This document shows, piece by piece, positions 6,884-17,561 of a stretch of DNA of 45,913 bases. The stretch lies in contig CAINUX010000228.1 in the NCBI GenBank assembly GCA_903853895.1, positions 1 through 45,913 of the forward strand. Direction: 5' to 3'. A program made the translations under genes and the position numbers. The notes below the pieces were generated by a model, which did no database searches, was not told the origin of the DNA, and worked only from the letters and a program-made list of their open reading frames with translations. Source of the DNA: an uncultured beta proteobacterium. Its GTDB lineage: Bacteria; Pseudomonadota; Gammaproteobacteria; Burkholderiales; Burkholderiaceae_C. The stretch's first letter is position 1. Every line of letters begins with the position of its first letter.

Positions 6884-8893
6884 ATGCGAAAATCTGCAGC
6901 ACAGATGAAACTCCATGGAAAATTTACATTTGCGATTTTTGGAGTTGCTGTTTTGTGCGCTGCGACCGGTAGCCCGGCATTGACCCTGGGGCGGGCAAGC
7001 GGTGCAGTGCTTCTTGGGCAACCCCTCAAATTGACCGTTCCGATTCAGCTGGAGTCCGGAGAAGATCCGTCTGCGCTGTGTCCTGACGCGGACGTTTTTT
7101 ATGGGGACAGCAAGCAGGATGCCAGCCGGGTTGGTGTGACCAGCGAAGTGTCACCCCAGTCGCAATTGGTCAACGTGTATGTCAGTGCGCGGGCCAATGT
7201 TGATGAGCCCGTTGTGACGGTGTATTTGCGAGCCGGTTGTGCAGGCAAGACGTCACGTCGCTACGTACTGTTGGCTGATCTGGTGACCGAGTTGGCGCCG
7301 CAACTGATCGATGCAAGTGTGTCAATACGGTCTTTGCCGACTGTCGTCGCATCAGGAACTCAGGCCAAGGTTGTGGACGCGCTGCAAAACAGCAGGTTTA
7401 AACCCGCAACCAGGCGCATGATCGCGACGGGGTCAGGTCTGGAGTCGAAGCAAACGCCTTCAGCCAACTTAAAACCCAGTGTCAGCACCCGGACGGCGTT
7501 GTCCAGTCGTCCCCGATTGAAGCTTGCCCCCGTGGACTTGGCGGTCGACCGTGATCCGACTTTGAAGCTCACCAATGAACTGTTGCTGGGGGATTTGGAG
7601 GACCTTCAAAAGCGTGCACAAGCGGTGGCCCTGTGGCAATCGCTCAACGCGACACCACAAGACGTGCTGAGTGCGCAAGGCCGCCGCCAGGCCCTGGAGT
7701 CGAATCTGAAAGGCTTGCACGACGTGACTGCCAAGAATCGCCAAATTCTGGAGGAGCTTACGCGCCGCCTGGACAAGGCGGAAACTGAGCGTTATTCCAA
7801 TCCGCTGGTCTTTGGACTGCTGGCAGCATTGTTTGCATTCGGCCTCGGATGGGTCTATGTATGGACTCACGGACAACGGGTTGGTTTGGGTGTGCCGCCC
7901 TGGTGGCGCGATCAAGGCTCGGTAGATCGGGCTGGGATTGCGACGCATGACAGTGTGGCGGCGTCTGAGCACGCGGACAGCGGGTGGAGTCATTCCGTTC
8001 TACCGGAGACGTCCTCTACTGTGCCGCCCGAGGGCGTGGAAACAAAGTCCGCAGCACGAGCGACAGAGGTTGATATTGATCTTCCGGAGGATGTGCCCGT
8101 TGTTGTGAGTCGGAAGCTTGGGAGCAGGCCCGAGGCCGCACGTGCAGTGATGGTATCCAGGGCACTGGAGCACCATGATTTTGCCGATAGCATGACGACG
8201 ACTTTGCGAGCGGTGAATACGAAAGAAATGATGGATATTCGGCAGCAAGCTGAATTCTTCATGACGTTGGGACAGCACCAGGAAGCGGTTGCCATGTTGG
8301 CAGAAAATATTGATGCAGGCGCGGATTCCAACCCGTTGGTCTATCTTGATCTTCTGAAGGTCTTGCATACACTGGGTCGAAAGGCAGAGTACGACCAATA
8401 TAGGCACGCATTCAATGCGATTTTTTCAGGACGCATTCCGGAATACGCCGATTTCAATCGCAGTGGCAATGGTTTGGAGGCCTATCCCAACGTCTGCAGT
8501 CGGATCGTCCAGCTTTGGCCATCGGAAGAAGCGGTTGACTACATCGAAGAGTGCTTGGTGAGAAGCTTTGTCGGAGATGCCGCGAATGGGTTCGACTTGG
8601 AGGCTTTTCGTGACTTGTTGATGTTGCACGGTGTAGCTAGACGAGTGGATTCATCTCTTGATACCGGTTTTTCGGCCTTTAGCACGGTCAGAATGGCAAC
8701 AAGCGAACCTGACTCCAGCCCGATTTCGCACGAAGAAGCGGACGCATTTTTGGCTGAAGATGATCAACCCCTTGCAGGGCGGTCAGACGACCCAGGAAAA
8801 GACGCAGCGGTGGATTTTGATGTGTCTGAACCACCGGGCAATCTCATTGAGTTTGATGCAGTGGATTTGTTGCCCCCCAAAGGGCGGACCTGA
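6884..8893 (+). CDS. FimV-like type IV pilus assembly protein
   Basis: A protein of about 670 residues with the layout of FimV: a signal peptide (hydrophobic core FAIFGVAVLCAATGSPA), the periplasmic N-terminal FimV region starting ALTLGRASGAVLLGQPLKL, a coiled-coil stretch, one membrane segment near the middle (PLVFGLLAALFAFGLGWVYV), and an acidic cytoplasmic part. That part contains helical TPR-like repeats (EFFMTLGQHQEAVAMLAENI). FimV helps assemble the inner-membrane secretin platform of type IV pili and binds peptidoglycan; here the LysM motif is not obvious. Start options are 6854, 6884 (AGGGGG 12 bases upstream) and 6905. No pilus genes are adjacent. The 3' end is 20 bases from a convergent dehydrogenase. 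Confidence 0.8.
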   Translation: MRKSAAQMKLHGKFTFAIFGVAVLCAATGSPALTLGRASGAVLLGQPLKLTVPIQLESGEDPSALCPDADVFYGDSKQDASRVGVTSEVSPQSQLVNVYVSARANVDEPVVTVYLRAGCAGKTSRRYVLLADLVTELAPQLIDASVSIRSLPTVVASGTQAKVVDALQNSRFKPATRRMIATGSGLESKQTPSANLKPSVSTRTALSSRPRLKLAPVDLAVDRDPTLKLTNELLLGDLEDLQKRAQAVALWQSLNATPQDVLSAQGRRQALESNLKGLHDVTAKNRQILEELTRRLDKAETERYSNPLVFGLLAALFAFGLGWVYVWTHGQRVGLGVPPWWRDQGSVDRAGIATHDSVAASEHADSGWSHSVLPETSSTVPPEGVETKSAARATEVDIDLPEDVPVVVSRKLGSRPEAARAVMVSRALEHHDFADSMTTTLRAVNTKEMMDIRQQAEFFMTLGQHQEAVAMLAENIDAGADSNPLVYLDLLKVLHTLGRKAEYDQYRHAFNAIFSGRIPEYADFNRSGNGLEAYPNVCSRIVQLWPSEEAVDYIEECLVRSFVGDAANGFDLEAFRDLLMLHGVARRVDSSLDTGFSAFSTVRMATSEPDSSPISHEEADAFLAEDDQPLAGRSDDPGKDAAVDFDVSEPPGNLIEFDAVDLLPPKGRT

Positions 8894-8913
8894 CAAAAAT
8901 CCTGGATCCGGGT

Positions 8914-9921
8914 CTAGCGCCTAACCTGCAACGCGCCTGGATTGACAATGTTGGTGGGGGTCCCTTTGATGAAGTTGATGACGTTATCAAAAGCTGCGCC
9001 AAATAGCTTTTCGTAATTGTTTTGTTCCACATAGCCAATGTGTGGCGTGCAGATACAGTTTTCCAAACGCAACAGGGCATGGCCTTGCAATATGGGTTCG
9101 GTTTCAAAAACGTCTACGGCTGCCATGCCTGGACGTCCACGGTTCAAAGCGCTAATCAGGGTATTGGTTTCAATGATTTCCGAACGCGATGTATTGATGA
9201 GAACGGAAGTGGCCTTCATGCGAGACAAATCGGAGTGGCTTACCAAGTTGCGGGTGGTATCACTCAACCGTAAATGAATGGATAACACGTCACATTCTTC
9301 GAAAAAAGCCTCACGGCTAGTGGCAACTTCGTAGCCGTCTGAAATCGCCTTTTCTCTCGATGTTTCACTGCCCCAGATGCGAACCTGCATGCCAAATGCT
9401 TTGCCATATCCGGCCACCAGTTGTCCTATCTTTCCGTAACCCCAGATTCCCAGGACTTTGCCGTGCAGCTCGCTCCCAATGCCGAAATTCGCCGGCATGG
9501 ACCCACTTTTTAGGCCGGATTGCTGCCACGCGCCGTGCTTTAGATTCCCAATGTAGTGCGGTAGCCTTCGCATGGCAGCGAGGACAAGCGCCCAAGTCAA
9601 CTCTGCGGGCGCCACCCCGGAGCCCACCCCTTCAGCGACAGCAATCCCTCTTTCGGTACAGGCTTGCACGTCCAAGTGGTTACCGACCCGTCCCGTTTGG
9701 GAAATCATCTTCAGCTTAGGCAGTTTCTCAATCAAGAGGCGGTTGATGTGGGTTCGCTCCCGAATCAGAACAATGACATCTGCGTCCTTAAGGCGTACCG
9801 AAAGTTGACCAATGCCCTTCACCGTATTGGTATACACCTTGGCCTGATAGCTTTCCAATTTGGCCGCACATTCCAACTTGCGCACGGCGTCCTGATAGTC
9901 ATCCAGAATCACGATATTCAT
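8914..9921 (-). CDS. D-2-hydroxyacid dehydrogenase (SerA/PdxB family)
   Basis: A 335-residue NAD-dependent oxidoreductase. The Rossmann motif VLGIWGYGKIGQLVAGYGKA sits in the middle. The catalytic Arg lies in LINTSRSEII, the Glu in AAVDVFETEPI, and the His in CTPHIGYVEQNNYEKL, so the R-E-H triad is complete. It resembles proteins annotated as D-3-phosphoglycerate dehydrogenase-like but lacks the C-terminal ACT domain of many SerA enzymes, so the substrate is open. It is a single-gene unit on the minus strand, separated from the small gene at 9974 by 52 bases. Confidence 0.9.
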   Translation of the reverse strand: MNIVILDDYQDAVRKLECAAKLESYQAKVYTNTVKGIGQLSVRLKDADVIVLIRERTHINRLLIEKLPKLKMISQTGRVGNHLDVQACTERGIAVAEGVGSGVAPAELTWALVLAAMRRLPHYIGNLKHGAWQQSGLKSGSMPANFGIGSELHGKVLGIWGYGKIGQLVAGYGKAFGMQVRIWGSETSREKAISDGYEVATSREAFFEECDVLSIHLRLSDTTRNLVSHSDLSRMKATSVLINTSRSEIIETNTLISALNRGRPGMAAVDVFETEPILQGHALLRLENCICTPHIGYVEQNNYEKLFGAAFDNVINFIKGTPTNIVNPGALQVRR

Positions 9922-9973
9922 GGACGCAATTGTGCCTTGTCATTGGTCTTGGCATGACGGCCATGCTAAAGCT

Positions 9974-10303
9974 CTAGGAAAGTGCCGCTTCACGCGCTGC
10001 CAAGCGATCCAGTTCAGCGCACACATCTGCCATTCGACCGGATATCACCATGCGACCGACGCTGGCCCGCGTTTGTCCCGCTTCGACTACACGGACCACC
10101 CGCAAAGGCTTTTGCCTTTTGATGATTTGAACTGTGGCCCTCGTCATTAAAGCACCTGATGCTATAGATTTGGTAGCTAAATCCGGTGTTTCGAATTTGG
10201 TTGTGGCGAAGTGATTGGCCGGGGTTCCATCGGTCGTCCACCAGCGTATCAAACTTTGGAGTGGATCAAAAATGGCCGAGCGAATGAAGAAAACGATGTT
10301 CAT
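9974..10303 (-). CDS. Small hypothetical protein downstream of lexA, carrying a dispersed repeat
   Basis: The frame runs 109 residues from ATG 10303 and begins 21 bases after lexA ends, so it may be transcribed with lexA. An internal ATG at 10147 (MTRATVQIIKRQKPLR) would give 57 residues. The C-terminal part (QTRASVGRMVISGRMADVCA and LDRLAAREAALS) looks like a small helical domain; I do not recognise its family. Residues ~43-60 are encoded by a copy of a dispersed repeat that also occurs in earP and before rmuC (see the repeat at 10124-10177), so the 5' half may be a recent addition. Co-transcription with lexA would make it SOS-inducible; that is an inference from position. Confidence 0.55.
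   Translation of the reverse strand: MNIVFFIRSAIFDPLQSLIRWWTTDGTPANHFATTKFETPDLATKSIASGALMTRATVQIIKRQKPLRVVRVVEAGQTRASVGRMVISGRMADVCAELDRLAAREAALS
10124..10177 (-). repeat. Dispersed repeat, copy A (coding)
   Basis: On the minus strand it reads GCTACCAAATCTATAGCATC, then GGTGCTTTAATGACGAGGGC, then a CAAAT end. It aligns along its length with copies at 36241-36297 and 28497-28559. It lies in frame in the small gene after lexA, giving LATKSIASGALMTRATVQ. Confidence 0.7.
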
Positions 10304-10324
10304 GGGAATAACTTTCGTACAGGT

Positions 10325-10999
10325 TTACATAAGCATGGTGTTGCGGATCAATCCCACCGCCAGACCTTCAATTTCGAAAGGCTCCCCGGGTTCCACCACA
10401 ATGGTTTGATAGTCCGGGTTTTCTGGGTGAAGCTCAATCAGGTGCTTGTTGCGTCGAAAACGCTTGACAGTCACCTCGTCTCCCAATCGGGCGACAATGA
10501 TCTGGCCATTCTTGGCGTCTTTGGTGGCCTGCACGGCCAGCAGATCACCATCCATGATGCCGGCATCACGCATTGACATACCACGCACTTTCAGCAGGTA
10601 GTCGGGCTGGCGCTGGAACAGGCTGTTTTCAACATAGTAGGTTTTGTCAACATGTTCCTGGGCGAGAATGGGAGAACCAGCTGCGACCCGGCCGATCAGT
10701 GGCAAGGCCAATTGGGCCAATCCCGGAAGCGGGAGGGAGAACTGTTTGAACCGCGATTCGTTGATGGAGCGCAGCGCATCACTTTTCAGACGAATGCCTC
10801 GTGAGGTGCCGCTGACCAATTCAATAACGCCTTTGCGTGCCAGGGCTTGCAGGTGTTCCTCAGCTGCGTTGGCGGATTTGAAGCCGAGTTCGTTGGCTAT
10901 TTCTGCGCGGGTGGGGGGAGCGCCCGTGCGCGCAATGGCGCTTTGAATCAGGTCCAGAATTTGTTGTTGCCGCGCGGTAAGTTTGGGACTTTCAAGCAT
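10325..10999 (-). CDS. lexA: LexA repressor
   Basis: A 224-residue SOS repressor. The N-terminal winged helix has [16 protein letters not shown] and [19 protein letters not shown]. The C-terminal S24 peptidase-like domain has the self-cleavage bond Ala107-Gly108 in RVAAGSP, the nucleophile Ser142 in [13 protein letters not shown], and Lys179 in VTVKRF. All catalytic parts are intact, so RecA-stimulated autocleavage is expected. Two LexA-type boxes lie upstream (11045-11060 and 11064-11079), which predicts autoregulation. A small gene follows after 21 bases; a type II asparaginase-like gene diverges upstream. Confidence 0.97.
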   Translation of the reverse strand: MLESPKLTARQQQILDLIQSAIARTGAPPTRAEIANELGFKSANAAEEHLQALARKGVIELVSGTSRGIRLKSDALRSINESRFKQFSLPLPGLAQLALPLIGRVAAGSPILAQEHVDKTYYVENSLFQRQPDYLLKVRGMSMRDAGIMDGDLLAVQATKDAKNGQIIVARLGDEVTVKRFRRNKHLIELHPENPDYQTIVVEPGEPFEIEGLAVGLIRNTMLM

Positions 11000-11044
11000 G
11001 CTGACTCCTTGGTTCTGGGCCGGTGGGCTGTGGGTCTATACACA

Positions 11045-11060
11045 CTGTTTCGGCATCCAG
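11045..11060. promoter_or_regulatory. LexA box, weaker copy
   Basis: CTGTTTCGGCATCCAG fits CTGT-N8-ACAG with one mismatch (CCAG). It lies 46 bases upstream of the lexA start and 19 bases centre to centre from the second box. Confidence 0.6.
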
Positions 11061-11063
11061 TGA

Positions 11064-11079
11064 CTGTATTTTTAACCAG
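11064..11079. promoter_or_regulatory. LexA box, stronger copy
   Basis: CTGTATTTTTAACCAG fits the E. coli-type consensus CTGTATATAAAAACAG with an AT-rich centre and one mismatch in the right arm. It lies between lexA (minus) and the asparaginase gene (plus, start 11112), so it might affect both. Confidence 0.75.
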
Positions 11080-11111
11080 TTCTATTTTGTTTGCAAGCAG
11101 AAAGATGAAAT

Positions 11112-12889
<1,778 letters not shown>

Positions 12890-12894
12890 CTAAC

Positions 12895-13671
12895 TTACAG
12901 AGGACTCACCCTGGAAAGAAATAGCGCCCTGACGCGCTCCAGGTCATCTGGTGTGTCCACACCTGGTCCTGGCGCATGGGGGCTCATATACACCGCAATG
13001 CGGTGCCCGTGCCACAGGGCGCGCAATTGTTCCAGGGCTTCCGTGACCTCGATCGGTGCCTGCGCCAATTGAGGAAATTGACGCAAGAAACCGACTCGGT
13101 AGGAATAGATACCAATATGGCGCAAGGGAGCCGGTTGCGGAAGGGCATGCACGCCTTGGGCAAATCCGTCACGCCACCACGCGATGGGCGCCCGGCTGAA
13201 ATACAGCGCCAGCCCGGCGGCATCCACGACCACCTTGACGACGTTGGGGTTTACAAAGTCCGATACGCTATCAATGGCGTGGGCCGCTGTGCCCATACTG
13301 GCAAGCGGTTGGTGCTTCAGCAACTGCGCAACGGCCTGGACCAAGGCCGGATCGATCAAGGGTTCGTCGCCCTGCACATTGACCACGATCTCGTCGTCGT
13401 CCAGCGCCAGCACACTGCAGGCCTCCGCAAGCCGGTCGCTTCCGGAAGCATGGTCTTCCCGGGTGAGGATGGCCTCTACGCCGTGCGCGTGGCAGGCCTG
13501 GATGATGGAGGGGTTGTCTGCGGCGACCACGATTCGGGTGGTCGACGATGTGCCCGATCGCACGCGCTGCGCGACACGTACCACCATGGGCGCGCCGCAC
13601 AGGTCAGCCAGGGGTTTGTTGGGCAGACGGGTCGACGCCAGCCGCGCCGGGATGAGGACGGTGTAGCCCAT
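12895..13671 (-). CDS. kdsB: 3-deoxy-manno-octulosonate cytidylyltransferase
   Basis: A 258-residue CMP-Kdo synthetase, which activates Kdo with CTP for lipid A-core assembly in the cytoplasm. It has the nucleotide-binding start [20 protein letters not shown], then [14 protein letters not shown], the metal-binding [12 protein letters not shown], and [16 protein letters not shown], in the usual order and length. Start 13671 lies 8 bases after the stop of the Trm112-like gene, so the two are co-transcribed. Its neighbour lpxK is in the same pathway, which supports the call. Confidence 0.96.
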   Translation of the reverse strand: MGYTVLIPARLASTRLPNKPLADLCGAPMVVRVAQRVRSGTSSTTRIVVAADNPSIIQACHAHGVEAILTREDHASGSDRLAEACSVLALDDDEIVVNVQGDEPLIDPALVQAVAQLLKHQPLASMGTAAHAIDSVSDFVNPNVVKVVVDAAGLALYFSRAPIAWWRDGFAQGVHALPQPAPLRHIGIYSYRVGFLRQFPQLAQAPIEVTEALEQLRALWHGHRIAVYMSPHAPGPGVDTPDDLERVRALFLSRVSPL

Positions 13672-13679
13672 GGGCAGGG

Positions 13680-13862
13680 TTACAGGCCGAGCTCTGTATC
13701 GGTGAGGGTTCGAGCCTCGTTTTCCAGCAACACTGGTATGCCGTCGCGCACCGGGTAGGCCAGGCGCGCGCTACGGGAGATCAGCTCCTGCTTCTCGCGG
13801 TCAAATTCCAGGGGGCCCTTGGTCACGGGGCAAACAATGAGTTCAAGTAGTCTTGTGTCCAT
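13680..13862 (-). CDS. Trm112/YcaR-family small protein
   Basis: A 60-residue protein beginning [20 protein letters not shown]. It has the Trm112 pattern with a single CPVTKGPL motif and the C-terminal [19 protein letters not shown]. Only one of the zinc-site Cys positions of other Trm112 proteins is present, as in other proteobacterial YcaR proteins. In bacteria this family sits between lpxK and kdsB but its role is not settled; eukaryotic Trm112 activates methyltransferases. Its start overlaps the lpxK 3' end by 20 bases, so translation is probably coupled. Confidence 0.9.
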   Translation of the reverse strand: MDTRLLELIVCPVTKGPLEFDREKQELISRSARLAYPVRDGIPVLLENEARTLTDTELGL

Positions 13863-14916
13863 GGGCAGATGATAGCTTTGCGGCAAGCTGCTCGGCGACA
13901 GCCGTATCGACCGCGGTGAAAAATGCAGACTCGGGTTGGAACACCAATGGTACTGCCCATGCACGTGGCGCAATGGACCATAGTTTGGCCGCATCCTTCT
14001 CTGTGCAAATAATCGCGTAGCCCTCGTCAATTATGGATGGTACGCTATCAAAAGAATAGTGATCTGGTAGCGCTATGGTCTGGTCCAGCAGAAGGCCCCG
14101 TGCCCGCAGCATGGAGAAAAACGACTCTGGTTGCGCAATGCCTGCAATAGCTGCCAGAGGTCGCGCGTCCGGCGCGTTGAACGCGCTCATGGGCACCGTT
14201 TCACCATCGCGCCGCACGGCACAGGTTGCCAGGCTGCGGTGGGCGGTGTAACCGGCAAAGGCGGGGTCATTCCCGGTGTGCAGTGTCAGCAAGCGCGCAG
14301 GGTGTTGGCCTGCACGGGACACGGCTTGGCGCGGCCAACGCTCACGCAACGGGCCGGCGGGCAAGCACCAGCCGTTGCCGCAGCCTCTGTCATCAAATAC
14401 GCAGATTTCCAGGTCCCGGTACAGACCGTAGTGCTGCAGACCATCGTCGCATACCACGATTTCGATGTCCGGATGCCGCGCCAACATGGCAGTGGCGGCC
14501 TCATGGCGCGTGCGGCCCACAAAGACCGGGGCGTGGGTCGCCCTGCGAATGAGCAGGGGTTCGTCGCCCACGATTTGTGGACGGGAGTCTTTTTGCACCT
14601 CTAAGCAGGCCGTCCCATCGCGTCCATAGCCGCGGGATATGACACCGACGATCCTGCCCTGTGCCTGCAGATGCTGCACCAGCGCAATGACCGTGGGGGT
14701 TTTGCCAGCTCCGCCAGCGACGACGTTGCCGACCACGATGACGAGTGCATCGACGCTTTGCGTTCTGAAGATGCCTGCTGTGTAGAGTTGGCGCCGCAAC
14801 CACACCGCAATCTGGAATAGCAAGGACACCGGCCACAACAGGCCAGCAATTGGCCCCCGCCGGGTCCATGCCCGCACCAGACTGGCCCGCAGCCGGAGCC
14901 GCAAAGCACCGGCCAT
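13843..14916 (-). CDS. lpxK: Tetraacyldisaccharide 4'-kinase
   Basis: A 357-residue membrane-associated kinase that phosphorylates the 4' position of the lipid A disaccharide. It has an N-terminal amphipathic/membrane segment ([20 protein letters not shown]), the P-loop [19 protein letters not shown], the conserved [20 protein letters not shown], and CTEKDAAKL near the C-terminus. Start 14916 is 4 bases after the exbD stop. The stretch coding [19 protein letters not shown] partly resembles the dispersed repeat found elsewhere in the window, though the spacing between DH and TEKDA looks normal for the family. Confidence 0.95.
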   Translation of the reverse strand: MAGALRLRLRASLVRAWTRRGPIAGLLWPVSLLFQIAVWLRRQLYTAGIFRTQSVDALVIVVGNVVAGGAGKTPTVIALVQHLQAQGRIVGVISRGYGRDGTACLEVQKDSRPQIVGDEPLLIRRATHAPVFVGRTRHEAATAMLARHPDIEIVVCDDGLQHYGLYRDLEICVFDDRGCGNGWCLPAGPLRERWPRQAVSRAGQHPARLLTLHTGNDPAFAGYTAHRSLATCAVRRDGETVPMSAFNAPDARPLAAIAGIAQPESFFSMLRARGLLLDQTIALPDHYSFDSVPSIIDEGYAIICTEKDAAKLWSIAPRAWAVPLVFQPESAFFTAVDTAVAEQLAAKLSSAHGHKTT

Positions 14917-14920
14917 GGCG

Positions 14921-15349
14921 CTATCTGCCCCCTGCCTGCGCTGACGATTGCGTGGCGAAAGTGATCTGGTTCAAACCGGAGCGCCGCGCCGCCTCCATGA
15001 CGGTCACCACTGATTGGTGTTTGGCGCTTGCGTCTGCACTGATGATCACGACGGTGTCTTTGCCAGCCTTGGCGCCCTCCGTCATCGCTACGGCAACACT
15101 CTCTAGGCTTCGTCCAACAACCGGAACGCGGTTAACACTGTATGCGCCGTCGGCGCTGACCGCCACAATGAGTTCCTTGGCGTAGTCACGCTGGGCGTCG
15201 GTGTCTGCCACGGGCAGCTTGAGCTGCATCTCAGTGAATTTGCTGTAAGTCGTGGACAGCATCAGAAAGATCAGCACTACCAGCAGCACGTCAATGAACG
15301 GGATCAGGTTGATCTCGGGCGCTTCCTGGTTTCGGGGACGGAAATTCAT
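14921..15349 (-). CDS. exbD: ExbD/TolR-family biopolymer transport protein
   Basis: A 142-residue inner-membrane protein with one N-terminal membrane helix (INLIPFIDVLLVVLIFLMLS) that holds the conserved proton-path Asp, followed by a periplasmic domain (SKFTEMQLKLPVADTDAQ). It works with ExbB to harness the proton motive force. The gene order exbB-exbD-lpxK is common in betaproteobacteria. No tonB or tolA is nearby, so the partner is unknown. Start 15349 gives the usual length; it lies 4 bases after the exbB stop. Confidence 0.93.
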   Translation of the reverse strand: MNFRPRNQEAPEINLIPFIDVLLVVLIFLMLSTTYSKFTEMQLKLPVADTDAQRDYAKELIVAVSADGAYSVNRVPVVGRSLESVAVAMTEGAKAGKDTVVIISADASAKHQSVVTVMEAARRSGLNQITFATQSSAQAGGR

Positions 15350-15353
15350 GATG

Positions 15354-15980
15354 TTACTTGCGGAACACTTTGAGGTGGCGGGCCAGGTGCTCGGCCGACA
15401 GTTCAAGGGTCAATAGGTAGGCATCGACCTGCCCCCTGAAGTAACGCCAGAAGATCAGTGAAGGAATCGCCACAATCAGGCCGAAAGCCGTGTTGTAAAG
15501 GGCAATCGAGATTCCATGGGCGAGCTGGGCCGGGTTGCCGCCGGTGGCCCCGCCGGGAGCTTGCGAGCCAAATATCTCGATCATGCCAACCACCGTTCCA
15601 AACAATCCCATCAACGGTGCTGCCGACGCGATGGTCGCGAGTGCACTGAGGCGCTGTTCCAGACGATGCGCCACGATACGACCGGTGCTCTCCATGGTTG
15701 CGCGCAAATCATCTTCGGTGCAACGTGGGTCCGAGTTGATGGCCCGCAACCCGCTGGCAAGCACCTCACCCAGTGCGGAGTTTTTTTCCAGTTGAGTGAC
15801 GACATCGGGGCCGGGGATGGCTGTTCGCGTGACGCTGAGCACTTCGTCGAGAAGTCGCGGCGGTGCAACCTTCGCAGCCTTGAGGCTGATAAAGCGGTCA
15901 ATAACAATGGCCAGGGCCAATACGGAGCAGGCAATGAGTGGCCAGATGGGCCAGCCGGCGGCTTGTATGATGGAAAACAA
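15354..15980 (-). CDS. exbB: ExbB/TolQ-family proton channel protein
   Basis: A 208-residue protein with three membrane segments: residues ~8-30 (WPIWPLIACSVLALAIVIDR), ~110-140 (LSALATIASAAPLMGLFGTV) and ~155-185 (AYNTAFGLIVAIPSLIFW region). The family motif ASAAPLMGLFGTVVGMI and the later GISIALYNTAFGLIVAIPSL are intact. It forms the energising channel with ExbD. It is the first gene of the minus-strand lipid A cluster, so its promoter lies in the 15981-16160 region shared with the divergent xseA. Confidence 0.93.
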   Translation of the reverse strand: MFSIIQAAGWPIWPLIACSVLALAIVIDRFISLKAAKVAPPRLLDEVLSVTRTAIPGPDVVTQLEKNSALGEVLASGLRAINSDPRCTEDDLRATMESTGRIVAHRLEQRLSALATIASAAPLMGLFGTVVGMIEIFGSQAPGGATGGNPAQLAHGISIALYNTAFGLIVAIPSLIFWRYFRGQVDAYLLTLELSAEHLARHLKVFRK

Positions 15981-16203
15981 ATGGTCACTCCGAGCTGATG
16001 AAATGCATCGCGATTATGGCGCAGGCGTGGCCAACTCATTGACCCCGGAATCTGTGGGTCACTTTGTGCGGGCTTTGAGTTTGAGATATATCGGTGTGGC
16101 GCCAGTGTGCAAGTTGGACGGCCTGAAGACAATTGTTGAAATAAATAGCCAATGAAATCAAATGCTAGCGGCGAAGAGTGGGGCCAACCCGGGGCGGGGC
16201 GCG

Positions 16204-17517
16204 ATGACTGAGTCGTATCCGCCCGTCAACGCTGTGCCGCGCATATGGCAAGTCGGTGCCCTCTGTCGCGCAATCGCCGATGCGATGGATGCGCGGTTCA
16301 ACCCTGTATCGGTCGCTGGAGAGATTAGCGGGTTTACCCGCGCTGCCAGTGGTCATTGCTACTTTTCACTGAAGGACGAATCGGGTCAAATCCGTTGCGC
16401 CATGTTCCGACGCGCTGCGGGCTTGCTGGATTTCGGTCCGCGTGATGGTGACCGTGTGGAAGTGCGAGGCCGGCTCGGTGTCTATGAGCCACGCGGCGAA
16501 CTGCAGTTGGTGGTTGAGAGCATGCGTCCCGCTGGCCAAGGGACACTGTTTGAGCAGTTCTTCAAGCTCAAGGCGAAACTGGAGCAGGAAGGGCTGTTTG
16601 ACAGTTCACGCAAGCGTCCCTTGCCAGCGATGCCTCGCGGAATTGGGTTGGTTACGTCTCTGGGTGCAGCAGCGCTGCACGACGTGGTGACCGCACTGCA
16701 ACGCAGGGTCCCACACATCCCGGTCGTGCTCGCCGCGGCCTCCGTCCAAGGTGAGAGCGCGCCACGTGAATTGGTGCAGGCATTGTCAAATCTGTACACC
16801 CTTGCCGAGGGTTTTGATAGTGCGCAGCCGGTGCACGTCGATGTGATTGTGCTGGTCCGTGGAGGCGGAGCTCTGGAGGACTTGTGGGCGTTCAATGATG
16901 AAGCGTTGGCCCGAATGATCCTTCGGAGCCCCGTTCCTGTCGTAAGTGGAGTTGGACATGAAACCGACTTCACCATCGCTGATTTTGTAGCGGACATGCG
17001 TGCGCCCACTCCAACCGCTGCCGCAGAAATGGTGTCGGAACCGATGGCAGTCTGGCTTGCAGTGGTAGCGGCGATGGAGGAGCGAATGGCCGATGCGGCG
17101 ATGCGGGTCATGGAGAAACAGGGCCAGCGTATCGATCAGGCCGCTGCACGCTTGGGGCGACCCTCTGCGCTGGCACACCGACAACGACTGGTGTTGTCCG
17201 CAATGCGGCAGCGGCTCGAGCATGCAGCGCGTATGGCGCTGCAGGTTTTGCATTCCGATGTGGAGCATCGCAACCAAATTTGGCTTGATCGTTTGCATCG
17301 TGTGGTGCAGGGCCAGCAAGAACGCTGCCAACGGGCTGGATTGCGATTGGGCCTCCTGGATCCTTCTTTGGTGTTGCGGCGCGGTTATGCGTGGCTGACG
17401 CTTGAGAGCGGGCACACCTTGTCCAGTGTTGCGCAGGCAAAATTTGGTGAACACGTGCGTGCAACCCTTACCGACGGTGCGGTTGACTTGACCGTTACCA
17501 GCCAAGCTGCGAAATAA
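16204..17517 (+). CDS. xseA: Exodeoxyribonuclease VII large subunit
   Basis: A 437-residue nuclease subunit that degrades single-stranded DNA to oligonucleotides with XseB. The N-terminal OB fold has VAGEISGFTRAASGHCYFSL and FRRAAGLLDFGPRDGDRV. The catalytic region has VLVRGGGALEDLWAFNDEALA and PVVSGVGHETDFTIADFVAD, then a long coiled coil and the C-terminal VLRRGYAWLTLESGHTLSS. I place the start at ATG 16204 (MTESYPPVN), because alignment to the OB fold begins soon after; ATG 16162 would add 14 residues. No small subunit gene is in the window. sodB follows 44 bases later. Confidence 0.94.
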   Translation: MTESYPPVNAVPRIWQVGALCRAIADAMDARFNPVSVAGEISGFTRAASGHCYFSLKDESGQIRCAMFRRAAGLLDFGPRDGDRVEVRGRLGVYEPRGELQLVVESMRPAGQGTLFEQFFKLKAKLEQEGLFDSSRKRPLPAMPRGIGLVTSLGAAALHDVVTALQRRVPHIPVVLAAASVQGESAPRELVQALSNLYTLAEGFDSAQPVHVDVIVLVRGGGALEDLWAFNDEALARMILRSPVPVVSGVGHETDFTIADFVADMRAPTPTAAAEMVSEPMAVWLAVVAAMEERMADAAMRVMEKQGQRIDQAAARLGRPSALAHRQRLVLSAMRQRLEHAARMALQVLHSDVEHRNQIWLDRLHRVVQGQQERCQRAGLRLGLLDPSLVLRRGYAWLTLESGHTLSSVAQAKFGEHVRATLTDGAVDLTVTSQAAK

Positions 17518-17561
17518 TTCCTACAATCAAAGTCTTTTGCCCACCAATTGAGAGGATTTCC

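Noticed and set aside
15796..16155. Open frame across the exbB start and the xseA upstream region
   Set aside because: Its first half is antisense to exbB and the rest has no homology; it may be the promoter region only.
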